Below are positions 24,301 to 31,044 of a DNA stretch of 64,000 bases, piece by piece. The DNA comes from Imbricaverruca yamaguchii. Its lineage: Eukaryota > Arthropoda > Thecostraca > Neoverrucidae. Numbering within the stretch: position 1 is the first letter of the stretch; each line of letters opens with the position of its first letter. The DNA lies in NCBI GenBank assembly GCA_034440575.1, contig JAOTOL010001556.1:1309501-1373500 (forward strand). Direction: 5' to 3'. The translations under genes and the position numbers were made by a program. Below the pieces are notes generated by a model, which had not been told where the DNA came from, did not search any database, and was given only the letters and a program-made list of their open reading frames with translations.

Positions 24301-24683
24301 AAGCAAATTCCCATTCAGCATATGCTCCGCGGTGCTCTGTGTACCCACTGGTCTAAGCAAACCACACCAAGCCCATCCTGATCTTGTACGGCCAGGTCAA
24401 ATTTAGCCTAGATGAGACCTGGACCAACCTGACCTGACCTGACGTGACCTAACCGGGTATGTGTGCAGCCGACACGGACGGGGCGCTCCAAGAGGTGGAG
24501 CTGGGCCGACCCGACCCGTCGCCCAAGACGCTCAAGCGGCTGTCCTTCAAGACGACGGTGCGGAAGGCGTCGTCGTCCATCCAGGAGACAATCCAGAGCC
24601 TGCCGACGGCGGCGCGCACCCACCTGAGCTTCCAGCAGGCGACCACACCGCCCGACAGTCCGTCCCAGCGCCCCAGGAAGTAG
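5961..24683 (+). CDS. RALGAPA: Ral GTPase-activating protein alpha subunit, C-terminal part (14 exons)
   Basis: Spans fourteen exons whose joins keep frame throughout; summed length is 2040 nt, i.e. 679 codons plus TAG at 24681. Family knowledge: RalGAP alpha pairs with RalGAP beta and stimulates GTP hydrolysis on RalA/RalB through a RapGAP-type domain that supplies an asparagine thumb. Seen here: the VxHLVNHLxHFPM block, FFVLNN, [11 protein letters not shown], LLxYLxx[81 protein letters not shown] and [13 protein letters not shown], all in the order found in RalGAP alpha proteins. The thumb Asn lies in HLGND at 16961-16963. The 5' part of the gene lies left of the window. After the conserved end the protein continues about 110 residues beyond a vertebrate-like terminus; that extension is Pro/Ser/Thr-rich and is less certain. 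Paralogue (1 or 2) cannot be assigned. Confidence 0.93.
6206..6508. other. overlapping unassigned open frames inside an intron
   Basis: A 90-codon frame on + (6236-6508) and an 81-codon frame on - (6206-6451) overlap almost completely. Neither resembles a family I know. The stretch lies in the intron between RALGAPA exons a and b. It may be a remnant of a mobile element or chance. Confidence 0.2.
6739..6891 (+). CDS. RALGAPA: RALGAPA exon b
   Basis: 153 bp, phase 0 to 0. Acceptor cggcag at 6738, donor cag|gtaggg at 6892. Encodes [17 protein letters not shown]... and ends [11 protein letters not shown], a block strongly typical of RalGAP alpha subunits just before the FFVLNN block. Confidence 0.95.
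7370..7530 (+). mobile_element. tRNA-derived SINE, family A (diverged copy)
   Basis: A Pol III B-box-like stretch (gtacgaatcccacagccggc) near 7412 is followed by a body with 'gaccaatcggcgtgg' and 'ggttggcaacgctatgtg'. The same arrangement appears at 35526, 37548 and 42172. The tRNA-like head is poorly preserved here. Confidence 0.65.
7651..7755 (+). CDS. RALGAPA: RALGAPA exon c
   Basis: 105 bp, phase 0 to 0. Acceptor tcggcag at 7650, donor ccag|gtcagg at 7756. Encodes [16 protein letters not shown]... [15 protein letters not shown], matching the RalGAP alpha block before VRVIxRDL. A long minisatellite starts at the donor. Confidence 0.95.
7756..9460. repeat. 71-bp minisatellite grading into a degenerate array, starting at a splice donor
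   Basis: From 7756 to about 8560 the period is 71 bp, or sub-multiples of it, built on 'caggtcacggctggtatgtg' and 'caccggtcaggtcatggctg'. From about 8660 to 9460 it becomes a degenerate array of 'cataccTcaggtcaggcca' and 'ctgtgacatatgtaccggt'. The repeated phrase 'gcctgtcag|gtcacg' copies the exon c donor 'gctcccag|gtcagg'. A diverged exon-end copy ('ctgtactgcacgctttcggg') sits near 8755. Open frames within it are repeat translations. Confidence 0.92.
9958..10051 (+). CDS. RALGAPA: RALGAPA exon d
   Basis: 94 bp, phase 0 to 1. Acceptor ggtacag at 9957, donor acag|gtcggt at 10052. Encodes [21 protein letters not shown] plus a short tail. This block directly follows the exon c block in RalGAP alpha. 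Confidence 0.94.
10402..10496 (-). mobile_element. tRNA-derived SINE head (minus strand)
   Basis: On the minus strand an A-box-like 'tagcttagttggttgg' is followed about 45 nt later by a B-box 'gggttcgagtc', in a roughly 85-nt tRNA-like layout. There is no clean acceptor stem pairing, so a SINE head or tRNA pseudogene fits better than a functional tRNA. Confidence 0.55.
10764..12366. repeat. 12-bp minisatellite, 1.6 kb, abutting a splice acceptor
   Basis: More than 120 tandem copies of 'gatggcccgact' with the variants ggt/gat and ccc/cct. The period is a multiple of three, so every frame that lacks a stop stays open: (GGPTDGPT)n on +, (SGHQ)n and (SVRP)n types on -. A 12-bp slippage variant and a block repeated twice (around 11560-11650 and 11790-11865) mark larger internal duplications. 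The array ends 10 bp before the RALGAPA exon at 12377. Confidence 0.95.
12377..12558 (+). CDS. RALGAPA: RALGAPA exon e
   Basis: 182 bp, phase 1 to 0. Acceptor ccctcag at 12376, donor gacgac|gtgagt at 12559. Encodes [16 protein letters not shown]..., then [18 protein letters not shown], matching the 'PTWD...EEDVLDE' region before the LLxYLxxTSPEC block. The Ser/Pro-rich first half is variable in the family. Confidence 0.85.
12559..12925. repeat. about 60-bp minisatellite copied from exon e and its donor
   Basis: Five to six tandem units repeat 'catggacaacctggacgg' followed by 'aggtggggagacactg' and 'gggagactgtcccgg'. The first phrase is the last 18 bp of exon e. The last unit (about 12848-12880) carries an exact second copy of the donor context 'ctggacgac|gtgagtgga' at 12867. 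The exon frame stays open up to that second donor. Confidence 0.92.
13343..13506 (+). CDS. RALGAPA: RALGAPA exon f
   Basis: 164 bp, phase 0 to 2. Acceptor acctcag at 13342, donor gcgg|gtgtgt at 13507. Encodes [18 protein letters not shown]... [19 protein letters not shown], the RalGAP alpha block just upstream of the RapGAP domain. Confidence 0.94.
13899..14073 (+). CDS. RALGAPA: RALGAPA exon g
   Basis: 175 bp, phase 2 to 0. Acceptor attgcag at 13898, donor ccag|gtgacg at 14074. Encodes [15 protein letters not shown]..., then [16 protein letters not shown] and [18 protein letters not shown]. The latter matches 'LLLSILG' and 'KLLRELRNLDS' of RalGAP alpha. Confidence 0.94.
14727..14855 (+). 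CDS. RALGAPA: RALGAPA exon h (start of RapGAP core)
   Basis: 129 bp, phase 0 to 0. Acceptor cccacag at 14726, donor gggag|gtgagt at 14856. Encodes [20 protein letters not shown], then [10 protein letters not shown] and [10 protein letters not shown], the start of the RapGAP fold. The exon end and donor are present three times in tandem (donors at 14856, 14884 and 14912). Confidence 0.95.
14828..14925 (+). repeat. 28-bp tandem triplication of exon end plus splice donor
   Basis: The phrase 'ggcctcgcctgggag|gtgagtcg' occurs three times at 28-bp spacing, giving three near-identical donors. Because 28 is not a multiple of three, use of the second or third donor would shift the frame relative to exon i. 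Confidence 0.95.
15525..16201. repeat. degenerate array of acceptor-like units upstream of exon i
   Basis: About seven diverged copies of 'ctcaggtggagctggagac' occur near 15535, 15648, 15833, 15893, 15970, 16034 and 16092. They are separated by 'cgtgacctgacctgacc' stretches and spaced about 60-75 bp. The last member, at 16198, is the true acceptor and start of exon i. The array looks like repeated duplication of that junction. Confidence 0.75.
16202..16357 (+). CDS. RALGAPA: RALGAPA exon i (RapGAP domain)
   Basis: 156 bp, phase 0 to 0. Acceptor gccccag at 16201, donor cagaag|gtgtgg at 16358. Encodes [20 protein letters not shown], then [21 protein letters not shown], the RapGAP-domain segment preceding the asparagine-thumb helix. 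Confidence 0.96.
16447..16507. repeat. (TA)n microsatellite
   Basis: About 30 uninterrupted TA dinucleotides in the intron downstream of RALGAPA exon i. Confidence 0.98.
16946..17104 (+). CDS. RALGAPA: RALGAPA exon j (asparagine-thumb exon)
   Basis: 159 bp, phase 0 to 0. Acceptor gccacag at 16945, donor ccggag|gtgggt at 17105. Encodes [20 protein letters not shown], then [18 protein letters not shown]. In RapGAP-domain proteins the Asn of (I/L)GND is the catalytic thumb; it is present here at 16961-16963, so the enzyme is expected to be active. Confidence 0.97.
17105..20905. other. long RALGAPA intron with dispersed short repeats
   Basis: AT-rich intron with no exon recognised. It holds a two-copy direct repeat of about 44 bp near 17778-17850 ('acatatcctcgccagatact' twice), SINE tail modules near 18205-18275 (+) and 18543-18612 (-), and a short duplication of 'attagctgatccca' near 20017-20052. 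Confidence 0.55.
18543..18612 (-). mobile_element. SINE 3' module (hairpin plus (CAAC)-type tail)
   Basis: On the minus strand: 'gggcgctaaatgaccaaac', then 'atgcgccccaaaactc' and 'aaataaccaacc'. The gggcgc/gcgccc pair can form a stem. Related copies lie at 18205-18275 (+), 22305-22352 (+), 24130-24202 (+), 28795-28853 (-), 30728-30787 (+) and 44950-45007 (+). Confidence 0.7.
20906..20967 (+). pseudogene. degenerate duplicate of the start of RALGAPA exon k
   Basis: About 62 bp align with the first 63 bp of the exon at 21496, sharing 'cgggcc-ctgtttgatgga', 'gggtcg-aa-atc' and 'cccggtct'. This copy has one base deleted early (frameshift) and its preceding dinucleotide is TG rather than AG, so the acceptor is lost. 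Upstream intron sequence is also similar ('cctgacatgacctgac'). It is a dead partial exon duplication, separated from the real exon by a poly(A)-like tract. Confidence 0.8.
20991..21460. repeat. long A-rich low-complexity tract
   Basis: About 470 bp is almost entirely A, interrupted by short t, g and ggaa blocks. A-homopolymers of more than 60 occur. The irregular interruptions suggest a poorly resolved homopolymer or a sequencing/assembly artefact as much as a real tract. Confidence 0.9.
21496..21623 (+). CDS. RALGAPA: RALGAPA exon k
   Basis: 128 bp, phase 0 to 2. Acceptor acgtcag at 21495, donor aactt|gtgagt at 21624. Encodes [20 protein letters not shown], then [20 protein letters not shown], the last strongly conserved block of RalGAP alpha. 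Confidence 0.97.
22057..22190 (+). CDS. RALGAPA: RALGAPA exon l
   Basis: 134 bp, phase 2 to 1. Acceptor actgcag at 22056, donor tcagg|gtaagt at 22191. Encodes [20 protein letters not shown], then [17 protein letters not shown], corresponding to 'YEERARYLQTI...TTFEDFAAQVFSPAP' near the vertebrate C-terminus. Confidence 0.93.
22774..22890 (+). CDS. RALGAPA: RALGAPA exon m (probable)
   Basis: 117 bp, phase 1 to 1. Acceptor gttgcag at 22773, donor ccagag|gtgagc at 22891. Encodes [20 protein letters not shown], then [18 protein letters not shown]. The phases fit both neighbours. The sequence is beyond the conserved end of the family, so support is from splice sites, frame and the donor-derived repeat that follows. 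Confidence 0.72.
22891..23560. repeat. minisatellite of about 60-65 bp carrying copies of the exon m donor
   Basis: Tandem units contain 'cccttccagaggtggccca' followed by 'gacacagaggtgtggaatt'. The ccagag|gtg core copies the exon m donor 'cccagag|gtgagc'. Units are diverged near the exon (22925-23200) and nearly identical at 23200-23560. Minus-strand frames with repeated CLGHLWK are translations of the repeat. Confidence 0.88.
23812..23895 (-). mobile_element. tRNA-derived SINE or tRNA pseudogene, Ser/Leu-like head
   Basis: On the minus strand 'ggatggccgagtggttaagg' is an A-box typical of Ser/Leu tRNAs, and 'cgggttcaacact' about 45 nt later resembles a B-box. The acceptor stem does not close well. 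A functional tRNA is unlikely. Confidence 0.5.
24130..24202 (+). mobile_element. SINE 3' module
   Basis: Contains 'gggcgttaaatgaccaaacc', 'gatgcgtactaaaactcaaa' and 'ccagccaaccaacc', matching the module described at 18543-18612. The gcgccc half of the hairpin is mutated. Confidence 0.65.
24469..24683 (+). CDS. RALGAPA: RALGAPA terminal coding exon
   Basis: Starts in phase 1 after acceptor tgtgcag at 24468 and is open to TAG at 24681-24683. Encodes [20 protein letters not shown], a basic stretch with [16 protein letters not shown] (potential basophilic phosphosites), and ends [11 protein letters not shown]. It lies beyond the conserved family end. The frame is set by the upstream exon, and codon usage is GC-rich like the other exons. 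Confidence 0.8.
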
Positions 24684-26504
24684 GTGCGGCTCGGACACCC
24701 GCGTCCCTGCCAAGGTGGGCGAACGGCCGCTGGAGATGACGCCAGGCGACTGGAGGCGGGGCGTGACGTGGCTGTGCCCGCCTGCTCTTGACGAGCGTGC
24801 GGCGGCCAGGCGGATGCCTCGTCCCAGCCCCGACCCCGGCCTCGTCCCGACAGGGCGGGCTCCCGGGGTCGGCCGTCACTGGCCGGCGGGGTGCCGCCGC
24901 GGAATGATGTCACACGGTGTCGACGTATGAAGCCGGCGTCCACCACTCGGTGTGGTGGCCGCGGCGCGGCTGCCGGCCGGGCGCCGTGCCTCGGAGCCAT
25001 GCGGCGGCTGAGCTGCGGATCCCACCCTCCGCGACGTGTCCTGAAGCGCGCGGCGAGTACCGGGGCCGCGACCACCGCACAACCGTCTGCGATCACTGCG
25101 CGTACGCAGCCCGTGCTGCGCATACACGACTCGGTCGTACGTAGATATGTGTCATGCCAAAGGACTAGGGTAAGACTACCTTGAAATTATTGTTGATTAG
25201 TCTTATGTGATAGCGGCTTGATGCGACTCTTCTGGGGTGTACGGGTGTTGCGAGTGTGTTGTCTGGTGGAAATGTCTGTGGGGGTGGGGATGGGGTGGGG
25301 TCTGTCCCAACTGTTGGCTCCGGTTAGACAGACAGGACGGACCCGGTATGGGACCCGGCTGTGGCGCTCCGTGACACAGCTCGGGTCTCCTGCGTGGTTT
25401 ACTGCCGCGGCCCCGGCCCCGGGGCGTGGTACGCCGTGTCGGAGGTCCGTGCTGCGGTGTGGTGTGCCGCGGCACCGGCCCCGGGGCGTGGTACGCCCAG
25501 CCGGGTGGTGTATGTCCGTCTGGGTGAGCCAGCTGGCTCGCGGTTGCTTTGTTGACCCGCTCATTTGTTGCTCTTTGTTGTTTGTTGTCTGTGGAGATTT
25601 ACCAGCGGCGAGATTGTGCAAGCCTTCTGAGGTTCCCACTCCTTTTTGTTGAAATACGGGATCAGATGGAAGAGTTACGCGTAAGTTCTTTATGTTAATC
25701 GTTATCGATAGTTAAGTTATTGCAATAGCCGACGGCGCTGCACGCAGCTTGCTGTGGAGCAGGACGGCCCGGCGCGCTGGTGAGCAGAAACTAGAGCTGC
25801 CTGCAGCAGCAGCTCCGTCAACTTCCCTCCAGAAGTACTTTTGCACTTGGCTATCGTGCACTCGCTTTTAGTTGTGCTGGGTGCGGGAACGCGGTCGCGT
25901 GCGGAGTATTAGAGTGCGTGGTGTTTTCCTCCTGCACCGCCTTTTCAAGCGTACCAATGCAACTGTGCACTTTAGCTAGGATATCTGTGATGCAGGCGCG
26001 ACTCGACTCAACACTGTGTGACTCAACCCTGCGACGCCAATGCTGCTTTTTCGTTTGTCGGCCTGGCGGCGGTGGAAAGGTGCGGACGTGATGGATATGC
26101 CTTACTGGAGTCCCGCTGGTCCTACCGCATCAGGCAAGCGGTCAGACGTGGCATAAGCTGAGAGCGCGTCGTGTGGATTGCCTATGTTTTTCGCATCTAT
26201 TTTTGTACGCAACACCAAAGAAGCCACACTCGCGCATGTTTCGTGCCGGATAGTTTTTCTACCCGTCATTGTTTTGTTTTACTGTCGGGCGAACGTGTAT
26301 TGCTTCATATCTATTAGTATTAATCGATTGTCCTCATCGTACAAAACCTTCTAATATAAATAAACAAACTAAAGCGGTGCGTGGCTGTTGTGGAATGTGG
26401 CTTCTGGCTGGACATGCTGTTGATTGGCGCAGCGATGGCGCGTCGCGACAGTGTTCTCGTGCCACATGGTAGTGCCGACAGCTGACTGAACTGCAAGCTG
26501 GTGT
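24684..26504. other. probable RALGAPA 3' UTR and intergenic sequence
   Basis: The first 500 bp are very GC-rich; open frames on both strands look compositional. A roughly 31-bp phrase containing 'ccggccccggggcgtggtac' occurs twice (about 25410 and 25472). An AATAAA lies at 26359-26364, but 1.7 kb from the stop, so its use is uncertain. Confidence 0.4.
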
Positions 26505-27795
26505 TCCTGCCCGTCTGGTCAGCTGTCCCGGCCCGTCTGGTCGGCTACCCCGGCCCGTCTGGTCAGCTACCCCGGCCCGTCTGGTCAGCTGTCCCGGCCC
26601 GCCTGTCAGCTGTCCCGGCCCGTCTGGTTAGCTACCCCGGCCCGTCTGGTCAGCTACCCCGGCCAGCCTGGTCAGCTACCCCGGCCCGCCTGGTCAGCTA
26701 CCCCGGCCCGCCTGGTCAGCTGTCCCGGCCCGTCTGGTCAGCTGTCCCGGCCCGTCTGGTCGGCTACCCCGGCCCGTCTGGTCAGCTACCCAGGCCCGTC
26801 TGGTCGGCTACCCCGGCCCGTCTGGTCAGCTACCCAGGCCCGCCTTGTCGGCTGTCCCGGCCCGTCTGGTCAGCTGTCCCGGCCCGTCTGGTCAGCTGCC
26901 CCGGCCCGTCTGGTCGGCTACCCCGGCCCGTCTGGTCAGCTACCCAGGCCCGCCTTGTCGGCTGTCCCGGCCCGTCTGGTCAGCTACCCCGGCCCGTCTG
27001 GTCAGCTACTCCGACCCGCCTGGTCAACTACCCCGACCCGCCTGGTCAGCTACCCCGGCCCGCCTGGCCAGCAACCCCGACCCGTCTGGTCAGCTGTCCC
27101 GGCCCGTCTGGTCAGCTGTCCCGGCCCGTCTGGCCAGCTACCCCGGCCCGCCTGGTCAGCTACCCCGGCCCGCCTGGTCAGCTACCCCGGCCCGCCTGGT
27201 CAGCTACCCCGGCCCGCCTGGCCAGCTACCCCGGCCCGTCTGGTCAGCTGTCCCGGCTTGTCTGGTCAGCTACACCGGCCCGCCTGGTCAGCTGCCCCGG
27301 CTTGTCTGGTCAGCTACCCCGGCCCGCCTGGTCAGCTGCCCCGGCTTGTCTGGTCAGCTACCCCGACCCGTCTGGTCAGCTACCCCGGCCCGTCTGGTCA
27401 GCTACCCCGGCCCGTCTGGTCAGCTACCCCGGCCCGTCTGGTCAGCTACCCCGGCCCGTCTGGTCAGCTACCCCGGCCCGTCTGGTCAGCTGTCCCGGCC
27501 CGTCTGGTCAGCTACCCCGGCCCGTCTGGTCAGCTACCCCGGCCCGTCTGGTCAGCTACCCCGGCCCGCCTGGTCAGCTACCCCGGCCCGTCTGGTCAGC
27601 TACCCCGGCCCGTCTGGTCAGCTACCCCGGCCCGCCTGGCCAGCTACCCCGGCCCGCCTGGCCAGCTACCCCGGCCCGTCTGGTCAGCTACCCCGGCCCG
27701 TCTGGTCAGCTACCCTGGCCCGTCTGGTCAGCTACCCCGGCCCGTCTGGTCAGCTATCCCGGCCCGCCTGGTCCAGTTGCCCCGGCCCGTCTCGC
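26505..27795. repeat. 22-bp minisatellite, 1.3 kb
   Basis: Nearly 60 tandem copies of 'ggcccgtctggtcagctacc' plus two bases. The 22-bp period rotates the frame each copy, so all three + frames stay open for hundreds of codons (PGPSGQL / RPVWSAT / ARLVSYP types). No exon could be linked to it. Confidence 0.95.
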
Positions 27796-28555
27796 TGCCG
27801 TAGCAGACTGCCTTCATCAGATGCCGCTGCCTGATCCGGCAGACCTCGCCGATCATGAAGTATGTAACGCACAATTTTGCTGGACAATATTCTCGTGAAG
27901 CTCTGTCCTCCGATTGTTGAATGTCGCATGCTCTTTCTGCTCGTTTCTCAATCTGTGTGAATCGAGGGTGGTTTCTGTTTAACAATCTGTGTGAACCAAG
28001 GGTGGTTTCTGTTTAGCAATCTGTGAGCCAATGGTGGTTTCTGTTTATCAATGGGTGTGCTTTCCTCGAGGCAGTAATTGGTGGGTGCGCCCCTGCATCA
28101 CCAGTAAGCGAATAGTTTTTTTTTCCATAGCAAGCGCCATGCCATTGGATTTGCTTCAAGTGTAATATTATAGGATCATAAAAAGAGCATATCCCCTCTC
28201 CCGCCAGTCTTCACTTACTGCTGTGTGCCGAAGAGTCCTCTGATTGTCAAACCCGGTATATTTCAGACCGACTTTAAAATTGTTGCTAACTGAATGCATC
28301 TCGATCGTTGATCGGTTCATATAAACCTAGGAATTACCACTTGCCCATTGGTTGAAGCCCACCATGAAATGCGGTTCGGCAGTGAAATAGCTATGCCACC
28401 TGAGCTTTATTGCAAAATCTTGGGCACAAGTGTTGTCATAATGCCATGTTTGTTTCAACGAGTTATCGTTTGGTGAGAACCTGGCGCATCTTTTCATTTC
28501 CAAGATTTTAAACTGAGTTGGCGACTTTGAACTGAACTGGTCAGACGTCTGAAAG
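27796..28555. other. no recognisable gene
   Basis: Contains a three-copy direct repeat of about 34 bp ('caatctgtgtgaa...ggtggtttctgttt') near 27948-28055. Nothing coding is recognised. Confidence 0.5.
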
Positions 28556-28910
28556 CTCGGTGTGGTCGGCATATGACGCCATAGGACGATGTGACGGCTC
28601 GGTGTGGTCGGCATATGACGCCATAGGACGATATGACGGCTCGATGTGGTCGGTGTAGACCGCCATAGGACGATGTGACTAACGATAGGACCGCCATAGG
28701 ACCGACAGGTCCGACCACACCGATAGGATTATGTGACTGCTCGGTGTGGTCAGTGTAGGACGCCATAGGATGATGTGGTGGCTCGGTGTGGTCGGTTAGG
28801 TAGTTATTAGGGCTTAAGGGCGCATCGACTACATTGGTCATGTAGCGCCCATCGGTGTGGTCGGTGTGGGACGCCATAGGATGATGTGGTTGTGGATGAT
28901 ATTTTATTTC
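28556..28910. repeat. minisatellite of about 45-50 bp with an inserted SINE tail
   Basis: Six or so copies of 'ggctcggtgtggtcgg' plus 'gacgccataggacgatgtga'. A minus-strand SINE 3' module (28795-28853, with 'gggcgcatcgac' and 'gtagcgccc') interrupts the last units and is flanked by 'cggtgtggtcgg' on both sides. Confidence 0.88.
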
Positions 28911-30109
28911 GCTCACCTAGGATGTTGTCGGCTGTTCTGGCCTCGGTCACCCATATCTCGATGCATGAAGCACAGCCTGATCGGCAATATCTAAAAACGC
29001 GTTGAATTAGAAGAAATCAATATTGAAATGTGCGATGTTCGCCTGTGATTCTGACGACTGCTACACCTTCCAAGTTCAACCTAGGCTAAGTCCAAAGTAC
29101 CCTGTTGAGGTGACCTAGGTCATAACATTGTGATATTAATTATTGGTAAAATAGCCAGATTTAATAAGATGTATTGGGACGTGGGGACATGTGCCCACAT
29201 GGGGAACCATCACAATCCCACCAAGTATGCATGTGTATCTTACTGCATCGATACTCGTTAAAGCATATATTTGTAACACGTAGTGTCAAGCTCAGACAGG
29301 TCTCCTTTTCTAATCTTAGGAAGTAAGAAGCTAGCGAGACGACTTCTAGAATGAGTCTGAGGCCAGATAAACTACTATGGGCGGTTGACAAGTCAAGGTC
29401 GTCCTGAGTGAGTTGCGATAAGCACGCTAATATCGGTTACTTTGAAAGGCTGCTTGACCTGCTTTCACAATTTCGAGTTCTTGTTGCTTGCCCTGTGTAT
29501 CTGAAAAAAAAATATTATTTTTAATCTTTGGAAGTGGTCCTCCACTCGATCCCCTCCGCATGGAACTCATCTGTGGGTAACGCGAAACTCGGAAATCTGA
29601 GGAGCCAGCCAGGTGAGAGAACTTGGCCTGACCGATAATTACTCGAATTACTCGATAATTGCCTCGAAAACGGCGCAGGATTTCTGTCACGCCGACAGCT
29701 GAGCTCCTGAGCTGGGTGTCGCATCACCACCGACACGACAGCATTGCCGCAAACTTCGCATCATGGCCTACACAGCATCATTGTCGCACACTCCGCATCA
29801 TCACCCACACATCATCGCAACACACCCCGTCGTTGGTCGCGTTCCACGTGCCAACCTTGACCTCCCGACTGGCGAGGGTGTCAGACGAGTGCCAGCCGAT
29901 TGACATTTGATATTTTTAGACTTGCTCATCTTCACACCACTGACGTGAAAGTCAATCAAGGGTATTGAATTGCATTCGCCTCGTTCGGCTGGTCTACAGA
30001 ATCTCCTCAGGGATAATTGTGTGGCCTGATACGTAATAAAGCGGCCATTTGTTCCCTTGCAATTTCCAATGTAACGCCTGTCCAGCTTTTAGTCCTCATT
30101 GTACGTCAC
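28911..30109. other. no recognisable gene
   Basis: Short open frames on both strands lack recognisable motifs or paired splice sites. Composition is near average. Confidence 0.5.
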
Positions 30110-30170
30110 GCTTAACCCGCGCCGTCTCTCCGGTCAGATCCTCGCACCCCGTCTCGGGGGGGATAATAGT
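30110..30170. repeat. dispersed repeat end, second copy at 46572-46625
   Basis: 'cgccgtct-tccggtcag', 'atcctc-cac' and 'cccgtctcg' followed by a G-run occur here and again near 46580 in the same orientation with few mismatches. Probably the end of an unidentified mobile element. Confidence 0.6.
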
Positions 30171-30727
30171 AACCCCCTCTAAAATCCAAACTAAGAGTCG
30201 CACGAAAACGAAAGAGGTATCATCGGAAAGCGCTCGACGAGTGGGATCCGGATCCACCCCAAAAAAAAATTCCCCCAAAGGTGACGTCACCAGGGGGCTA
30301 GATTTCCACGACTTTTCACTACTTACATTATGTTCTTGGCTCTGGGGAGTTCATTTTGGGGAATATACGAAAGAGCAAAATTTATTTGGAAGGAGAAAAG
30401 GACCGCAACGAAATCGACCAGAGCCATACATTTTTTCCTCTCCCAATTTTTTCTCTCAAAATTGTGAATTTTCTAGTTTTATTTAATTTTCCTTTTCCAC
30501 TGGATAGAGCAGACCGAGAAACAATGTTGGAAGTCAACTTGCCCTAATAGAAAATGCTTACTTTAGCCAGAATCTTCTATTTGAACTGCAATTGGCAAAT
30601 ATACAAAATTTATATGTAGTCAAAAACGTAAAAAGAAAATAATAATTCCACCCGTACGTTTTGTTGCATCCCTAAAGATAAGCAAACACTGAAAGTTTCA
30701 TTCAAATACCTGTATCCGTTAAAGCGT

Positions 30728-30787
30728 GACGATGGGCGCTGTATAACCACTGCAGTTGATGCGCCCGAAAACCCAAATAACTAACTA
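30728..30787 (+). mobile_element. SINE 3' module
   Basis: 'gatgggcgctgtataacca', then 'gttgatgcgcccgaaaaccc' and 'aaataactaacta'. The gggcgc/gcgccc hairpin is intact, as at 18205-18275. Confidence 0.68.
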
Positions 30788-31044
30788 AAGCGTGACGACT
30801 GGTTGAACGTTTTTGGAGGTGACCGCACTTAACGTTCACTAACTCGTTGACCCTAGATGACCTAACTTTAAAATTTGGACACGGCATGTCAAATTGATGT
30901 GGGGAAAAGCTATGCCAAATTTTGGCGCGCTACTGCGCGCCGTTCGTTCTATATCCGCGAAAAACCTGAGGGGGATGGGAGCGGTTGAAGACCCCACCCC
31001 GGAGACGGGACGGGTTAAATACACCGAAGTGGGCCTCAATTAGT

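Noticed and set aside
24449..25123. 224-codon GC-rich minus-strand frame
   Set aside because: It overlaps the terminal RALGAPA exon and 3' UTR on the other strand. It is Arg/Ala/Pro-rich without motifs, consistent with a GC-rich shadow.
26501..27898. 465-codon + strand frame and two overlapping long frames
   Set aside because: All three frames of a 22-bp satellite are open with the same rotating peptides, which is not a mark of coding.
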